This document shows positions 1 to 8,726 of a stretch of DNA of 64,000 nt, piece after piece; the stretch's first letter is position 1, and every line of letters begins with the position of its first letter. Below the pieces are notes generated by a model. That model searched no databases and was not told where the DNA came from. It was given only the letters and a program-made list of their open reading frames with translations. The DNA lies in contig NZ_CP045488.1 of the NCBI RefSeq assembly GCF_009392895.1, positions 2,914,001 through 2,978,000 on the forward strand, given 5' to 3'. The translations under genes and the position numbers were made by a program. This stretch comes from Natronorubrum aibiense (GTDB lineage Archaea > Halobacteriota > Halobacteria > Halobacteriales > Natrialbaceae).

Positions 1-630
1 ACCGCCGGCGTCCTCGATCGCGTCCGCGACGGTCGTCACGAACGACTCGAAGCCGAAGGCGTAGAGTTGGCCGTCCTCGAGGTGCGTCTCGATCGCATCG
101 GCCAGTCCGTCGTCATCGTCAGACTCGAGGAGAACGACGTTCGCGCCCGCCTCCTCGAGGGTCTCGAGTCGGTCGCGGTGGGCCGGCTCGTCGTCCTGGT
201 AGATGACGACCGCGCCGTGACCCGACTCGTGGGCCGCTTCGGCGATGGCGACTGCGGGGCCGACGCCGGGGCCGCCGGCGGCAGCGACGACGTCCGTATC
301 GCGCTCGTACGTGATCGTCCCGAATGGCCCCTCGATGTGGACGATTTCGCCGCCCTCGAGGTCGGCAAGCCACGGCGAGAGGTCGCCGTCGGGATCGATT
401 CCGACCGTGAGCTCAAAGGTCTCGTCGACGGCCGGCGACGAGAGCGTGTAGTGGCGCATGACCACGTCGTCGTCATCGACCTCCTCGTCGGCGACGTCCC
501 AGGGAACGGCTCGGAGCAAAACGAACTGGCCGGGTGCGGCATCGAACCCATCGGGGGTCTCGAGTTCGAGCGCAACGGTCCCGGGGCCGACCTCACGTAC
601 TGATTCGACTGTAACTGGCGTCCCTTCCAT
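1..630 (-). CDS. FAD-dependent (ferredoxin-NADP reductase-type) oxidoreductase, cut by window edge
   Basis: The start codon is the ATG at 628-630 on the minus strand, and the frame stays open for 210 codons to base 1, so the C-terminus lies outside the window. The N-terminal half is an FAD-binding barrel with the flavin motif RHYTLSSPA near residue 60. The second half is a Rossmann NAD(P)-binding lobe with GGPGVGPAVAIAEAA near residue 118. Family members of this short type are little longer than 210 residues, so only a few residues are probably missing. The likely role is electron transfer between a pyridine nucleotide and an unknown partner. Head-to-head with korA, it could share a control region with the ferredoxin-reducing complex. 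The subfamily is not certain. Confidence 0.85.
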   Translation of the reverse strand, partial: MEGTPVTVESVREVGPGTVALELETPDGFDAAPGQFVLLRAVPWDVADEEVDDDDVVMRHYTLSSPAVDETFELTVGIDPDGDLSPWLADLEGGEIVHIEGPFGTITYERDTDVVAAAGGPGVGPAVAIAEAAHESGHGAVVIYQDDEPAHRDRLETLEEAGANVVLLESDDDDGLADAIETHLEDGQLYAFGFESFVTTVADAIEDAGG

Positions 631-783
631 GTCGAATCGGTTCGGCGGAAGGGTGAAAAGCCGTTCCGTTCGGTCCGTCAAAAAATACACTCATAATCGA
701 GTGAAGGAGGCGAGATAGAGGGTCGTGAACCGGTTGAGGTTTCAGAAGCCTTTTCATTTACTGGGGAAAAGGGTCTGCATAAC

Positions 784-2541
784 ATGGCTGAGGATCTCAA
801 CTGGGCGGTCGGAGGTGAAGCCGGTGATGGTATCGACTCCACCGGTAAAATCTTCGCTCAGGCACTTTCCCGAGCCGGACGGCACGTATTCACGTCGAAA
901 GACTTCGCGTCGCGAATCCGCGGCGGCTACACAGCCTACAAGATTCGCACCTCTGTCGACCGGGTCCAGAGCGTCGTTGACCGACTGGACATCCTGGTTG
1001 CGCTGACACAGCGAACCATCGACGAGAATCTCGACGAGCTCCACGAGGACAGCGCCATCATCTACGACGGCGAACGCTCGTGGGAGGCCGAGATTCCCGA
1101 GGAGATGAACGCAGTCGACGTCCCGCTGAAATCCCTCGCCGAAGACGCCGGTGGCGCAATCATGCGCAACATCGTCGCCCTCGGTGCCGCATGTGAGATT
1201 ACCGGCTTCGACGTCGAGTACCTCGACGAAGCCTTAGAGAAGCGTTTCGGTGGCAAAGGGTCGAAGATCGTCGAAAACAACAAGGAAGCCGCCCGCGCAG
1301 GACAGGAGTACGTCCAAGAGCACTACGACTTAGATCACCTCGGCTACGACCTCGAGACGACCGACAACGACTACGTCCTCCTCAACGGTAACGAGGCGGT
1401 CGGGATGGGTGCCCTCGCCGCTGGCTGTCGGTTCTACGCCGGTTATCCGATCACGCCCGCGACCTCCATCATGGAGTACCTGACGGGCCGAATCGAAGAG
1501 TACGGCGGCCACGTCGTGCAGGCCGAAGACGAACTGTCGGCGATCAACATGGCCCTCGGTGGCGCTCGCGCTGGTGCGCGATCGATGACCGCGACGTCCG
1601 GCGCCGGGATCGACCTCATGACCGAGACGTTCGGACTGGTTGCAACCAGCGAAACGCCGCTGGTCATCGCCGACGTTCAGCGATCGGGTCCCTCGACGGG
1701 AATGCCGACGAAACAAGAGCAGGGCGACCTCAACATGGCCCTGTACGGTGGCCACGGCGAAGTGCCACGCTTCGTCGTCGCTCCGACCTCGATCGACGAG
1801 TGTTTCTGGAAGACCATCGAGGCGTTCAACCTCGCCGAAAAGTACCAGACACCAGTGTTCCTGGTCTCGGATCTGGCAATGTCTGTCACCGAGCAGACGT
1901 TCGCGCCCGAAACGTTCGACATGGACGCCGTCGAGATCGACCGCGGCAAACTCGTGGACGACGACAGTGTCGACGAGTGGCTCGACGAACAGGGCCGATT
2001 CCGCGCCCACGCCGTCACCGACGACGGCGTCAGCCCGCGTGCCATTCCGGGAACGATCGACGGTGCCCACATGAGCACGGGTCTCGAGCACGACGAACTC
2101 GGTCGCCGAACCGAAGACCAAGACGAGCGCGTCCAGCAGGTCGACAAGCGCAACCGGAAGGTCGAGACCGCAAAAGAAACCGAATCGTGGGACTACCGCG
2201 AGTTCGGCGACGAAGACGCCGACAACCTCATCATCTCGTGGGGCTCCAACGAAGGCGCACTCGCCGAAGCCCTCGAGTACCTCGAGGACGACGGGATCGA
2301 CGTCCGCGTCATCTCGGTGCCATACATCTTCCCACGACCGGACCTCTCCGATGAGATTGACGCTGCCGACGAGACGATCGTCGTCGAGTGTAACGCGACC
2401 GGACAGTTCGCGGATCTCCTCGAGCACGACACGCTTACCCGACTCAAGCGCATCAACAAGTACACCGGCGTCCGCTTCAAGGCGGACGAACTCGCCGAAC
2501 AGATCACCGAGAAACTCTCCGAAGAGGTGCCAGCACAATGA
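784..2541 (+). CDS. korA: 2-oxoglutarate:ferredoxin oxidoreductase, alpha subunit (gamma-alpha fusion)
   Basis: This 585-residue subunit pairs with KorB. The complex oxidatively decarboxylates a 2-oxoacid to acyl-CoA and reduces ferredoxin, replacing the 2-oxoglutarate dehydrogenase step of the TCA cycle in haloarchaea. Residues 1-190 are the gamma domain (GGEAGDGIDSTGK at the N-terminus). Residues 200-585 are the alpha domain, with the pyrimidine-binding motif YPITPATSIMEYL at about 220 and AEDELSAINMALGGA after it. The N-terminus and overall form match haloarchaeal KorA rather than the paralogous PorA, from memory of the families. The stop codon overlaps the korB start by 4 bases (ATGA), indicating translational coupling. 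Substrate (2-oxoglutarate rather than pyruvate) is inferred from similarity. Confidence 0.93.
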   Translation: MAEDLNWAVGGEAGDGIDSTGKIFAQALSRAGRHVFTSKDFASRIRGGYTAYKIRTSVDRVQSVVDRLDILVALTQRTIDENLDELHEDSAIIYDGERSWEAEIPEEMNAVDVPLKSLAEDAGGAIMRNIVALGAACEITGFDVEYLDEALEKRFGGKGSKIVENNKEAARAGQEYVQEHYDLDHLGYDLETTDNDYVLLNGNEAVGMGALAAGCRFYAGYPITPATSIMEYLTGRIEEYGGHVVQAEDELSAINMALGGARAGARSMTATSGAGIDLMTETFGLVATSETPLVIADVQRSGPSTGMPTKQEQGDLNMALYGGHGEVPRFVVAPTSIDECFWKTIEAFNLAEKYQTPVFLVSDLAMSVTEQTFAPETFDMDAVEIDRGKLVDDDSVDEWLDEQGRFRAHAVTDDGVSPRAIPGTIDGAHMSTGLEHDELGRRTEDQDERVQQVDKRNRKVETAKETESWDYREFGDEDADNLIISWGSNEGALAEALEYLEDDGIDVRVISVPYIFPRPDLSDEIDAADETIVVECNATGQFADLLEHDTLTRLKRINKYTGVRFKADELAEQITEKLSEEVPAQ

Positions 2542-3401
2542 GCTCCGACGTCCGATTCACTGACTTCAAATCCGACAAGCAGCCGACCTGGTGTCCCGGG
2601 TGCGGCGACTTCGGGACGATGAACGGCATGATGAAAGCCCTCGCCGAAACCGGCAACGACCCCGACAACACGTTCGTGGTCGCCGGGATCGGCTGTTCCG
2701 GCAAGATCGGGACCTACATGCACAGCTACGCCCTCCACGGGGTCCACGGCCGTGCACTTCCCGTCGGAACCGGTGTCAAGATGGCCCGACCGGACATCGA
2801 AGTGATGGTCGCCGGTGGTGACGGTGACGGCTACTCGATCGGTGCCGGCCACTTCGTCCACGCTGTCCGCCGGAACGTCGACATGACCTACTGTGTCATG
2901 GACAACCGGATCTACGGGCTGACGAAAGGGCAGGCCTCACCGACCTCGCGGTCGGACTTCGAGACCTCGACGACGCCCGAAGGACCGAAACAGCCGCCGG
3001 TCAACCCGCTCGCGCTCGCACTCGCCTCGGGCGCGTCCTTCATCGCTCAGTCGTTCTCCTCCGACGCACTGCGCCACCAGGAGATCGTCCAGAAGGCCGT
3101 CGAACACGACGGCTTCGGCTTCGTCAACGTCTTCAGCCCGTGTGTCACGTTCAACGACGTCGACACCTACGACTACTTCCGCGACAACCTGGTCGACCTC
3201 AAAGAGGAGGACCACGACCCAACCAACTACGAGGCTGCCAAACAGGTCATCCTCGACAGCAACAAGGAGTACCAGGGTGTCATGTATCAGGACGAAGACT
3301 CCGTCCCGTACCACGAACAACACGGCGTCACCGAAGACATGTCCGAGATTCCGGACGGCGCACCCGACGACGCGATGGACCTCGTCCGCGAGTTCTACTA
3401 A
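2538..3401 (+). CDS. korB: 2-oxoglutarate:ferredoxin oxidoreductase, beta subunit
   Basis: This 287-residue TPP- and Fe-S-binding subunit has CPGCGDFG near residue 19 and a further cysteine in GIGCSGKIG, giving the three clustered cysteines that bind the catalytic [4Fe-4S] cluster. The TPP/Mg site is AGGDGDGYSIGAGHF, followed by the metal-ligating MDNRIYGLTKGQ, as in all members of this enzyme superfamily. The start ATG overlaps the korA stop. Length is normal for haloarchaeal KorB. A T5 run 27 bases after the stop may end the transcript. Confidence 0.95.
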   Translation: MSSDVRFTDFKSDKQPTWCPGCGDFGTMNGMMKALAETGNDPDNTFVVAGIGCSGKIGTYMHSYALHGVHGRALPVGTGVKMARPDIEVMVAGGDGDGYSIGAGHFVHAVRRNVDMTYCVMDNRIYGLTKGQASPTSRSDFETSTTPEGPKQPPVNPLALALASGASFIAQSFSSDALRHQEIVQKAVEHDGFGFVNVFSPCVTFNDVDTYDYFRDNLVDLKEEDHDPTNYEAAKQVILDSNKEYQGVMYQDEDSVPYHEQHGVTEDMSEIPDGAPDDAMDLVREFY

Positions 3402-3427
3402 CTCACACCCGACGCTTCGCAGATCGA

Positions 3428-3432
3428 TTTTT
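3428..3432 (+). terminator. oligo-T stretch downstream of korB
   Basis: A run of five T residues follows the korB stop by about 27 bases in the intergenic space. Archaeal RNA polymerase terminates at T-rich tracts without needing a hairpin. Position is the only evidence. Confidence 0.35.
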
Positions 3433-3491
3433 CGGCTGTGCTCTCGAGTCGAGTAGCAACGGCTGGGACGAGAGACGCTACGCGACGGAGC

Positions 3492-3497
3492 AAAAAA
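3492..3497 (-). terminator. oligo-T stretch downstream of the Tat lipoprotein gene
   Basis: On the minus strand this is a run of six T residues about 22 bases after the stop codon of the gene ending at 3520. It faces the korB tract, as expected for a convergent pair. Confidence 0.35.
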
Positions 3498-3519
3498 TCG
3501 TCACATGACTCGAGACCGC

Positions 3520-4173
3520 TCAGACGGGATGTTCGACGGACTCCATCAGGACTTCGGTGTTCGCCGATTCCTCGGCCAACGGGGCCGGATAGCTGCCCAG
3601 CAGGACGATGATATCGTCGTTGTGGCTGAACGACGAGAGGACGATTTCGACGTCGATCGGCTCGCCCTCGAGTTCACTTTCGCCCTCGAAGACGTCGACT
3701 TCCCGCTCCTCGCTGAGAATTTCGAGGTCGAACGACTCCTGATGGGTGACGTTCTCGATCGAGCGGTCGCTCTCGAGTTCGCTCAGGAACTCCTCGAGGA
3801 GTTGCTCGTTGTTCATATTCGCGATCGGATTGGCCGAGTAGCCGAGCACCGAAAAGTCCGGGATCGAGACGGCGGCGAAGACGCTCCCCTCGTGGGTGTG
3901 GCCCTGATACTCGATCTCTTTCGCGTACACGGAGGTCCAGACCGTCGCCCGAACGTCGCGTTCGACGCCGACGTCGATCGTCTCCTCAAGCGATCGGTCC
4001 GTGATCTCTCGTTCGCCGTAGCCGGTTTCGGCGAGCGCCTCGTCGGTCGGGGCGACCCGTTTGGCCTCGAGCTCGAGCGGACCGGTGCCACGAACGAAAT
4101 CGAGACAGCCAGCCGTCAGTGCGAGCGTTCCGGTCGCGCCGGCAGCGAGAAGGCGTCGTCGAGAGTACGTCAT
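3520..4173 (-). CDS. Tat-type lipoprotein, DUF6517-like
   Basis: A 217-residue exported lipoprotein of unknown function. The start ATG at 4171-4173 gives a twin-arginine signal (SRRRLLAAGATGTLALT) and a lipobox ending in AGC at residue 22, so the mature protein should be lipid-anchored outside the membrane. A GTG 69 bases upstream stays in frame but would bury the signal peptide. The mature part is beta-rich and acidic without catalytic motifs. Haloarchaeal proteins of this shape are grouped as DUF6517; that assignment is from memory. It converges with korB. Confidence 0.75.
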   Translation of the reverse strand: MTYSRRRLLAAGATGTLALTAGCLDFVRGTGPLELEAKRVAPTDEALAETGYGEREITDRSLEETIDVGVERDVRATVWTSVYAKEIEYQGHTHEGSVFAAVSIPDFSVLGYSANPIANMNNEQLLEEFLSELESDRSIENVTHQESFDLEILSEEREVDVFEGESELEGEPIDVEIVLSSFSHNDDIIVLLGSYPAPLAEESANTEVLMESVEHPV

Positions 4174-4312
4174 TACCAGAGTACTGCGCTGGCGGCCGTA
4201 TAGTGGTTTCGTCACGTTCTGTCCTGTAGACAAGAACGTCACGGAGTGCGACTAATCGGGATCGACCGTTCACACATCAAGAGTTATCGGGGTCGCCACC
4301 TCCCGTTTAGGC

Positions 4313-5434
4313 ATGACCGAGTTCGCACATCGAGTCGAGCAGGTGTCGATCAGCGGCATTCGGAAAGTGTTCGAGGCCGCAGGCGACGACGCGATCAATC
4401 TCGGAATCGGCCAGCCGGACTTTCCGACGCCCGCCCACGCCCGTCGAGGCGCGATCGAGGCGATCGAATCGGGCCTGACCGACGCATACACCTCGAACAA
4501 GGGGACACACAGCCTCCGTGAAGCGATCTCGGCGAAGTACGAGCGCGACTACGGCCTCGAGATCGATCCTGAAGACGTAATCGCGACGTCGGGGGGCAGC
4601 GAGGCGCTGCATCTCGTTCTCCAGGCCCACGTCGATCCGGGCGAGGAAGTGATCTTTCCCGATCCAGGCTTCGTCTCGTACGACGCTCTGACCAAGATCG
4701 CCGACGGGACGCCCAAACCCGTCCCGTTGCGCGAGGATCTGACGCTCGATCCCGCGACGGTCGAAGAGGCCATCACGGACGACACCGCCGTTTTCGTCGT
4801 CAACAGCCCGGCCAACCCGACAGGCGCGGTCCAGAGCGAAGACGACATGCGCGAGTTCGCCCGCATCGCCGACGAACACGACGTACTCTGTCTCTCGGAT
4901 GAGGTGTACGAACACATAGTCTTCGAGGGCACACACCACCCGCCGATGCAGTTCGCCGAGACGGACAACGTCGTCACCGTCAGCGCCTGCTCGAAAACCT
5001 ACTCGATGACTGGCTGGCGACTCGGCTGGGTCGTCGGCTCGAATCGCCGTATCGAACGGATGCTGCGAGTCCACCAGTACGGCCAAGCCTGTGCCTCCGC
5101 GCCCGCACAGTACGCCGCCGAAGCCGCGCTGACGGGACCACAGGAGCCCGTCGACGAGATGGTCGACGCCTTCGAACAGCGTCGCGACGTCGTGCTTGAT
5201 GGCCTCGAGGACGCCGGCCTCGAAGTCCCAAAACCCGAAGGGGCGTTCTACGTCATGCCGAAAGTGCCGGAGGGCTGGTGTGATGAAGTGCTCGACCGGG
5301 GCGTCGTCGTCGTGCCCGGCGACGCCTTCGGTGCGAACGGAGAAGGCTACGCTCGACTCTCGTATGCAACGAGCACTGAGCAGTTGAAAGAGGCACTCGA
5401 GATCATCGACGAGGCGACACAGGCCGTGCGCTAG
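4313..5434 (+). CDS. PLP-dependent class I/II aminotransferase (aspartate aminotransferase-like)
   Basis: A 373-residue fold-type I aminotransferase. Visible markers are the N-terminal NLGIGQPDFPTP, the cofactor-binding TSGGSEALHL near 95, NSPANPTG near 165, SDEVYEHIVF near 200, the Schiff-base lysine in SACSKTYSMTGWRLGW near 228, and the carboxylate-binding arginine in YARLSYA near 355. These fit transfer of amino groups between an amino acid and 2-oxoglutarate or oxaloacetate. Haloarchaea have several such paralogues, so aspartate versus aromatic or branched-chain preference cannot be read from sequence. It appears monocistronic. Confidence 0.88.
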   Translation: MTEFAHRVEQVSISGIRKVFEAAGDDAINLGIGQPDFPTPAHARRGAIEAIESGLTDAYTSNKGTHSLREAISAKYERDYGLEIDPEDVIATSGGSEALHLVLQAHVDPGEEVIFPDPGFVSYDALTKIADGTPKPVPLREDLTLDPATVEEAITDDTAVFVVNSPANPTGAVQSEDDMREFARIADEHDVLCLSDEVYEHIVFEGTHHPPMQFAETDNVVTVSACSKTYSMTGWRLGWVVGSNRRIERMLRVHQYGQACASAPAQYAAEAALTGPQEPVDEMVDAFEQRRDVVLDGLEDAGLEVPKPEGAFYVMPKVPEGWCDEVLDRGVVVVPGDAFGANGEGYARLSYATSTEQLKEALEIIDEATQAVR

Positions 5435-5493
5435 ACTCGGGAACGACCGAACCGGGTGACGATTGTAATCGAATCGCACAGTTCGAGTGAAAC

Positions 5494-5643
5494 ATGGCCG
5501 AGAGTCTCATCGAATCGCTGGTGTTCGCGCTCGCGCTTATCGCGGGGCTCGTCACCCTCTCGCTCCCGTGGCTCGCAATCGATTGGTGGACCGCAAACTG
5601 GTCATCTGAGGATCACGACGCCGACGAGTCGGACGACAGGTAA
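5494..5643 (+). CDS. small single-span membrane protein (49 aa), unrecognised
   Basis: This 49-codon frame runs from ATG 5494 to TAA 5641-5643. The protein has a short polar N-terminus, one hydrophobic segment at about residues 8-28 (SLVFALALIAGLVTLSLPW), an aromatic WW boundary, and an acidic tail ending DADESDDR. Haloarchaeal codon bias with GC-rich third positions and the acidic tail support a real gene. It sits between the aminotransferase and the quinone reductase on the same strand. No family is recognised and no function is proposed. Confidence 0.6.
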   Translation: MAESLIESLVFALALIAGLVTLSLPWLAIDWWTANWSSEDHDADESDDR

Positions 5644-5708
5644 AATGGATACGGCGAGAGGTACGGAACTGTACGCTTATACGGATCTGTGGCGTGTGCT
5701 CGAACGTC

Positions 5709-6674
5709 ATGCGAGCTGTACGCCTTCACGAACACGGTGACGCGGACGTACTGCAGGTAGATGAGATCGATCGGCCCGAGCCCGACAGCGACGAACTGCT
5801 CGTCGAGGTAGCTGCTGCGGGGGTCAACCCCGTCGACACCTACTTCCGGGATGGTTCCTACGAGCCGGTTTCGGTCCCCTTCACGCCGGGCGTCGACGTC
5901 GCCGGCGTCGTCGCGGAAACCGGCGCGGCCGTCACGGGGTTTGAAGAAGGCGACCGCGTCTTTGGCACCGGCATCGGCAACGCCTCTGCACAGGGCGCGT
6001 ACGCCGAGTACGCGACGATTCCGACGGATCGCGTCGTCCACCTCCCCGACGACGCGGACCTGACCGAAGCCGGCGCGGCGGGCGTCGTTGCCGTCACCGC
6101 CTGGCGCGCGCTGGTCGACCACGCGGCTCTCGATCCCGCCGAGTACTGTCTCGTCCACGGCGGCTCCGGCGGCGTCGGTCACGCTGCCGTCCAGATCGGG
6201 GCCGCGGTCAGCGCCCGCGTCATTACCACCGCGTCCGAGGCCTACCACGACGACCTCGAGGCGCTCGGTGCCGAAACCGTCCTCGACTACGCACGCGACG
6301 ACCTCGCCGAGGCCACGCTCGAGGCCAGCGACGGCGGCGTCGACGTGATCCTCGACCACCGGCTGGACGACTACCTCCAGTTCGACGCGGACGTCGCCGC
6401 GACGGGCGCCCGCGTCGTCGGCATCGGCGAGAACAGTCCCGATCCGGCATTTACGAACGACGGAGCCGCCCGCTCGAAAGACGTCAGCTACCAGTTCATG
6501 AGTATGTTCAACACGCCGGATCTGCGCGTCCCGCTGCGGGGCGTGGCCCATCTCATGGCGACGGACGCGCTGTCGATCGAGATCGCCCGAAGCTACGACC
6601 TCGAGGAGGCCGGGCAGGCCCAGCGTGACGTGATGACCGAGAGCATCCTCGGGAAACTCGCCATCGAGCCCTGA
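5709..6674 (+). CDS. zinc-independent quinone oxidoreductase (MDR family)
   Basis: A 321-residue medium-chain dehydrogenase/reductase. The GroES-like half has GVNPVDTYFRDG and PFTPGVDVAGVV. The Rossmann half carries VHGGSGGVGHAAVQIG near 150 with ATTVLD-type spacing and no structural or catalytic zinc cysteines, which marks the NADPH:quinone reductase branch. It should reduce quinones or enones with NADPH in the cytoplasm. ATG 5709 was preferred to an upstream in-frame codon because family members start close to MRAVRLHEHG. Confidence 0.87.
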   Translation: MRAVRLHEHGDADVLQVDEIDRPEPDSDELLVEVAAAGVNPVDTYFRDGSYEPVSVPFTPGVDVAGVVAETGAAVTGFEEGDRVFGTGIGNASAQGAYAEYATIPTDRVVHLPDDADLTEAGAAGVVAVTAWRALVDHAALDPAEYCLVHGGSGGVGHAAVQIGAAVSARVITTASEAYHDDLEALGAETVLDYARDDLAEATLEASDGGVDVILDHRLDDYLQFDADVAATGARVVGIGENSPDPAFTNDGAARSKDVSYQFMSMFNTPDLRVPLRGVAHLMATDALSIEIARSYDLEEAGQAQRDVMTESILGKLAIEP

Positions 6675-6799
6675 GACGGCGACGACTGCACACCGGCGTC
6701 GAGCTACTCGAGGGAGTCGAATCTCGATCGAGAGCCATCAGACGATCCAGAAATCCGACTCATCCATACCGCTAAGCCGACGGCAGTCGTGGCTGTCCT

Positions 6800-7057
6800 A
6801 TGGGACAAGCTGTCAAGCTCAATGGCCTTGAGACGGTGCTCGAGGACCTCGACTACCCGATCTCACAGACCGCAGCCGTCGATCAGTGTGACGACGTGAC
6901 GCTGATCCTCGCCGAGGGAGAGGTAAACCTCGGCGAGACCGTTGCTGACTCGAGTGGTGACACGTTCGAGTCGATGGATGATCTGGAAACGGAGGTGTTC
7001 AACCTGCTTCCCCGGAACGCTGTCGGAGAACCCTACCAGTCCGAAGGGGAAGGATAG
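6800..7057 (+). CDS. DUF5789 family protein
   Basis: An 85-residue haloarchaeal protein with the family pattern GLETVLEDLDYPISQ, an acidic beta-rich centre and LPRNAVGEPYQSEGEG at the C-terminus. DUF5789 members are small cytosolic proteins of unknown function, widespread in haloarchaea. A TATA-like CTAAGCC element lies about 26 bases before the ATG, so the mRNA is probably leaderless. The family call rests on recall of the pattern. Confidence 0.8.
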   Translation: MGQAVKLNGLETVLEDLDYPISQTAAVDQCDDVTLILAEGEVNLGETVADSSGDTFESMDDLETEVFNLLPRNAVGEPYQSEGEG

Positions 7058-7084
7058 TGAAGGCAGCGACGGCGTGCGAGGCCG

Positions 7085-8092
7085 CTACGCCAGTTCGCTG
7101 ACCGCGTCCATCGTCGCCGTCTTTTCGGCTTCGGTTAGCCCGTCGACGAAACCGATGCGGACGGCGTCGACGCCGTCGATAGCGGCGTAGTCGGCGACCC
7201 ACTCGCGGACCTCGTCGGGCGTTCCCGCGGGAGCCAGTTCGTCGAGGACCTCGTCCGGCAGGGCGGCGGCCATCGCGTCGGTATCCCGCTCACCCCACGC
7301 GTCTCGAATCTCGGAAACGACCTCGGGATAGCCCTGCTCGGCGACCGAATCGCCGTAGTAGGGGCCGTAGGCACCGAGCATGAAGGCGATCGTCGAGCGG
7401 GCTTTCTCGCGTGCCGCCTCGCGATCCTCGCTTGCGACGCCGCGAACGATCGGCGCGACGCGCAGCTCCTCGAGCGACTTATCTGCGAGGTCGGCCCCGC
7501 GAGCGAGATCCTCGAGGCGTTCCTCGAGGCCGTCTCTCGTGAACATCTGCGGCGCCCAGCCGTCGCCGAAGCGGCCGGCCATCTCGGTCGCTTTCGGCCC
7601 GAGGGTGGCGAGGTCGATCGGCGGCGGATTCTCGGGGACGTCGCGTTCGTAGTTGAGGCCGGCGATGTCGAAGATTTCGCCCTCGTAGGCCGGTGAGCCG
7701 GTTTCGTAGACTGCGCGGATGATCTCGACGGCCTCCCGGGTGCGTCGCAGCGGGCGCTCGAAGGCCTTCCCGTGCCAGCGCTCGGTGATCGCGGGCGAAC
7801 TCGGGCCGAGTCCCAGTCTGAAGCGGCCGTCGGAGGCATCGTGCAGCGTCAGCGCCGTCTGGGCGAGCATGGCGGGCGAGCGCCCGAACGGCGAGATGAC
7901 GTCGTTGGAGATACCGAGTTCGTCGGTGCGATCGGCCGCGAGCGTCAGCGGCGGCACGATGTTCCAGCCGGTCGTCTCGCCGACGGTGATTCGGTCGAAT
8001 CCCATCTCTTCGGCCTGAACCGCTCGGTCGGCGACGTTCTGTGGGGTCTCGTAGTCGTTGAGACTCACCAGCAGGTCCAGTTCGGCGTTCAC
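7085..8092 (-). CDS. LLM-class flavin/F420-dependent oxidoreductase
   Basis: A 335-residue TIM-barrel oxidoreductase of the luciferase-like monooxygenase class. Markers are the N-terminal barrel strand LDLLVSLNDYE, GFDRITVGETTGWNIVPPL, RFRLGLGPSSPAITERWHG near 110 and PPPIDLATLGPKATEMAGRFGDG near 170. Haloarchaeal members are thought to use coenzyme F420, consistent with cofD later in this window, but cofactor and substrate are inferred. The start is GTG 8092, because a GGAGG Shine-Dalgarno sits 8 bases ahead; the ATG at 8167 would add 25 residues with no family similarity. Confidence 0.87.
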   Translation of the reverse strand: MNAELDLLVSLNDYETPQNVADRAVQAEEMGFDRITVGETTGWNIVPPLTLAADRTDELGISNDVISPFGRSPAMLAQTALTLHDASDGRFRLGLGPSSPAITERWHGKAFERPLRRTREAVEIIRAVYETGSPAYEGEIFDIAGLNYERDVPENPPPIDLATLGPKATEMAGRFGDGWAPQMFTRDGLEERLEDLARGADLADKSLEELRVAPIVRGVASEDREAAREKARSTIAFMLGAYGPYYGDSVAEQGYPEVVSEIRDAWGERDTDAMAAALPDEVLDELAPAGTPDEVREWVADYAAIDGVDAVRIGFVDGLTEAEKTATMDAVSELA

Positions 8093-8100
8093 GCGTGGTC

Positions 8101-8105
8101 CCTCC
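8101..8105 (-). promoter_or_regulatory. Shine-Dalgarno site that fixes the LLM oxidoreductase start
   Basis: Read on the minus strand this is GGAGG, eight bases before a GTG codon at 8090-8092. Strong Shine-Dalgarno sites are uncommon in this window, where most genes look leaderless, so it is good evidence for the internal GTG start rather than ATG 8167. Confidence 0.6.
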
Positions 8106-8215
8106 GCGGCGACTGTCGGTTCGTGTGACTGTTGTGCATCATCAGCTACCGCGTTACCGACTCTCATAAAATGTAGCGGTCTCGAGAAGCGCCGTTCGAG
8201 TGTGTCCGAGCGCCG

Positions 8216-8542
8216 TCACTGCCCATCTGATGGGGATTCGAGGATCGCCCGACAGATCCGCTTCGCCGACTCGAGGTGGGCGTCTGCGTCCTCGTGGCCG
8301 GTGTCGTCGATCTCCGAGAGCAGCTCCCGAACCGTTGCGACGCGCTCGCGAGCCGTCGCGTCCTCGAGGTCGCTCGTCGCGGCGTCGGCGGCGATCGCTT
8401 CGGCTTCGCCGAGCCAGCGACTCGCGGTCCGGTCGACGGGACCGTCGGCGGTCGCCTCGAGTTGGTTGGAGAGGTGTCGGACCTGCTCGGCGATCCCACG
8501 CTCACTGTCGTCGGCTGCCGCTGGGGGCGAGTCGTCGGTCAC
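8216..8542 (-). CDS. DUF7118-like haloarchaeal protein
   Basis: A 108-residue acidic, mostly helical protein with no catalytic motif. A much longer open frame extends upstream, but residues before VTDDSPPAAADD have the Ser/Arg-rich composition of an out-of-frame shadow of the neighbouring FAD oxidase gene. The GTG at 8540-8542 is therefore the best start. It lies upstream of the LLM oxidoreductase on the same strand with about 120 bases between them. The DUF assignment is tentative; no function is known. Confidence 0.65.
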   Translation of the reverse strand: MTDDSPPAAADDSERGIAEQVRHLSNQLEATADGPVDRTASRWLGEAEAIAADAATSDLEDATARERVATVRELLSEIDDTGHEDADAHLESAKRICRAILESPSDGQ

Positions 8543-8726
8543 TGATGGGGGTACGACGGCGAGTCTCGTAACTGTTGGCTGGCAGCCGGCGATCAGTCGC
8601 GGCTCGTCGCCGACGGCGACGGTCGACCGTTGGGTCGACTCGCGACTCGGTTCGTTCGACAGTGGTGCCTCGAGGGCGAGCCGAGACGTGGAAAACGTTG
8701 ATACCGAACGCCGCCAACGTGGGCGT

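Noticed and set aside
1330..2538. Long minus-strand frame of about 400 codons within korA
   Set aside because: It is the antisense shadow of korA in GC-rich DNA. The protein has no family features and korA is unmistakable.
8093..8167. Upstream ATG start for the LLM oxidoreductase
   Set aside because: The extra 25 residues are unlike the family, and a GGAGG site places the start at GTG 8092.
8058..8726. N-terminal extension of the GlcD-type oxidase frame
   Set aside because: The 223 extra codons are Ser/Arg-rich and antisense to the DUF7118-like and LLM genes. The family starts near 8727.
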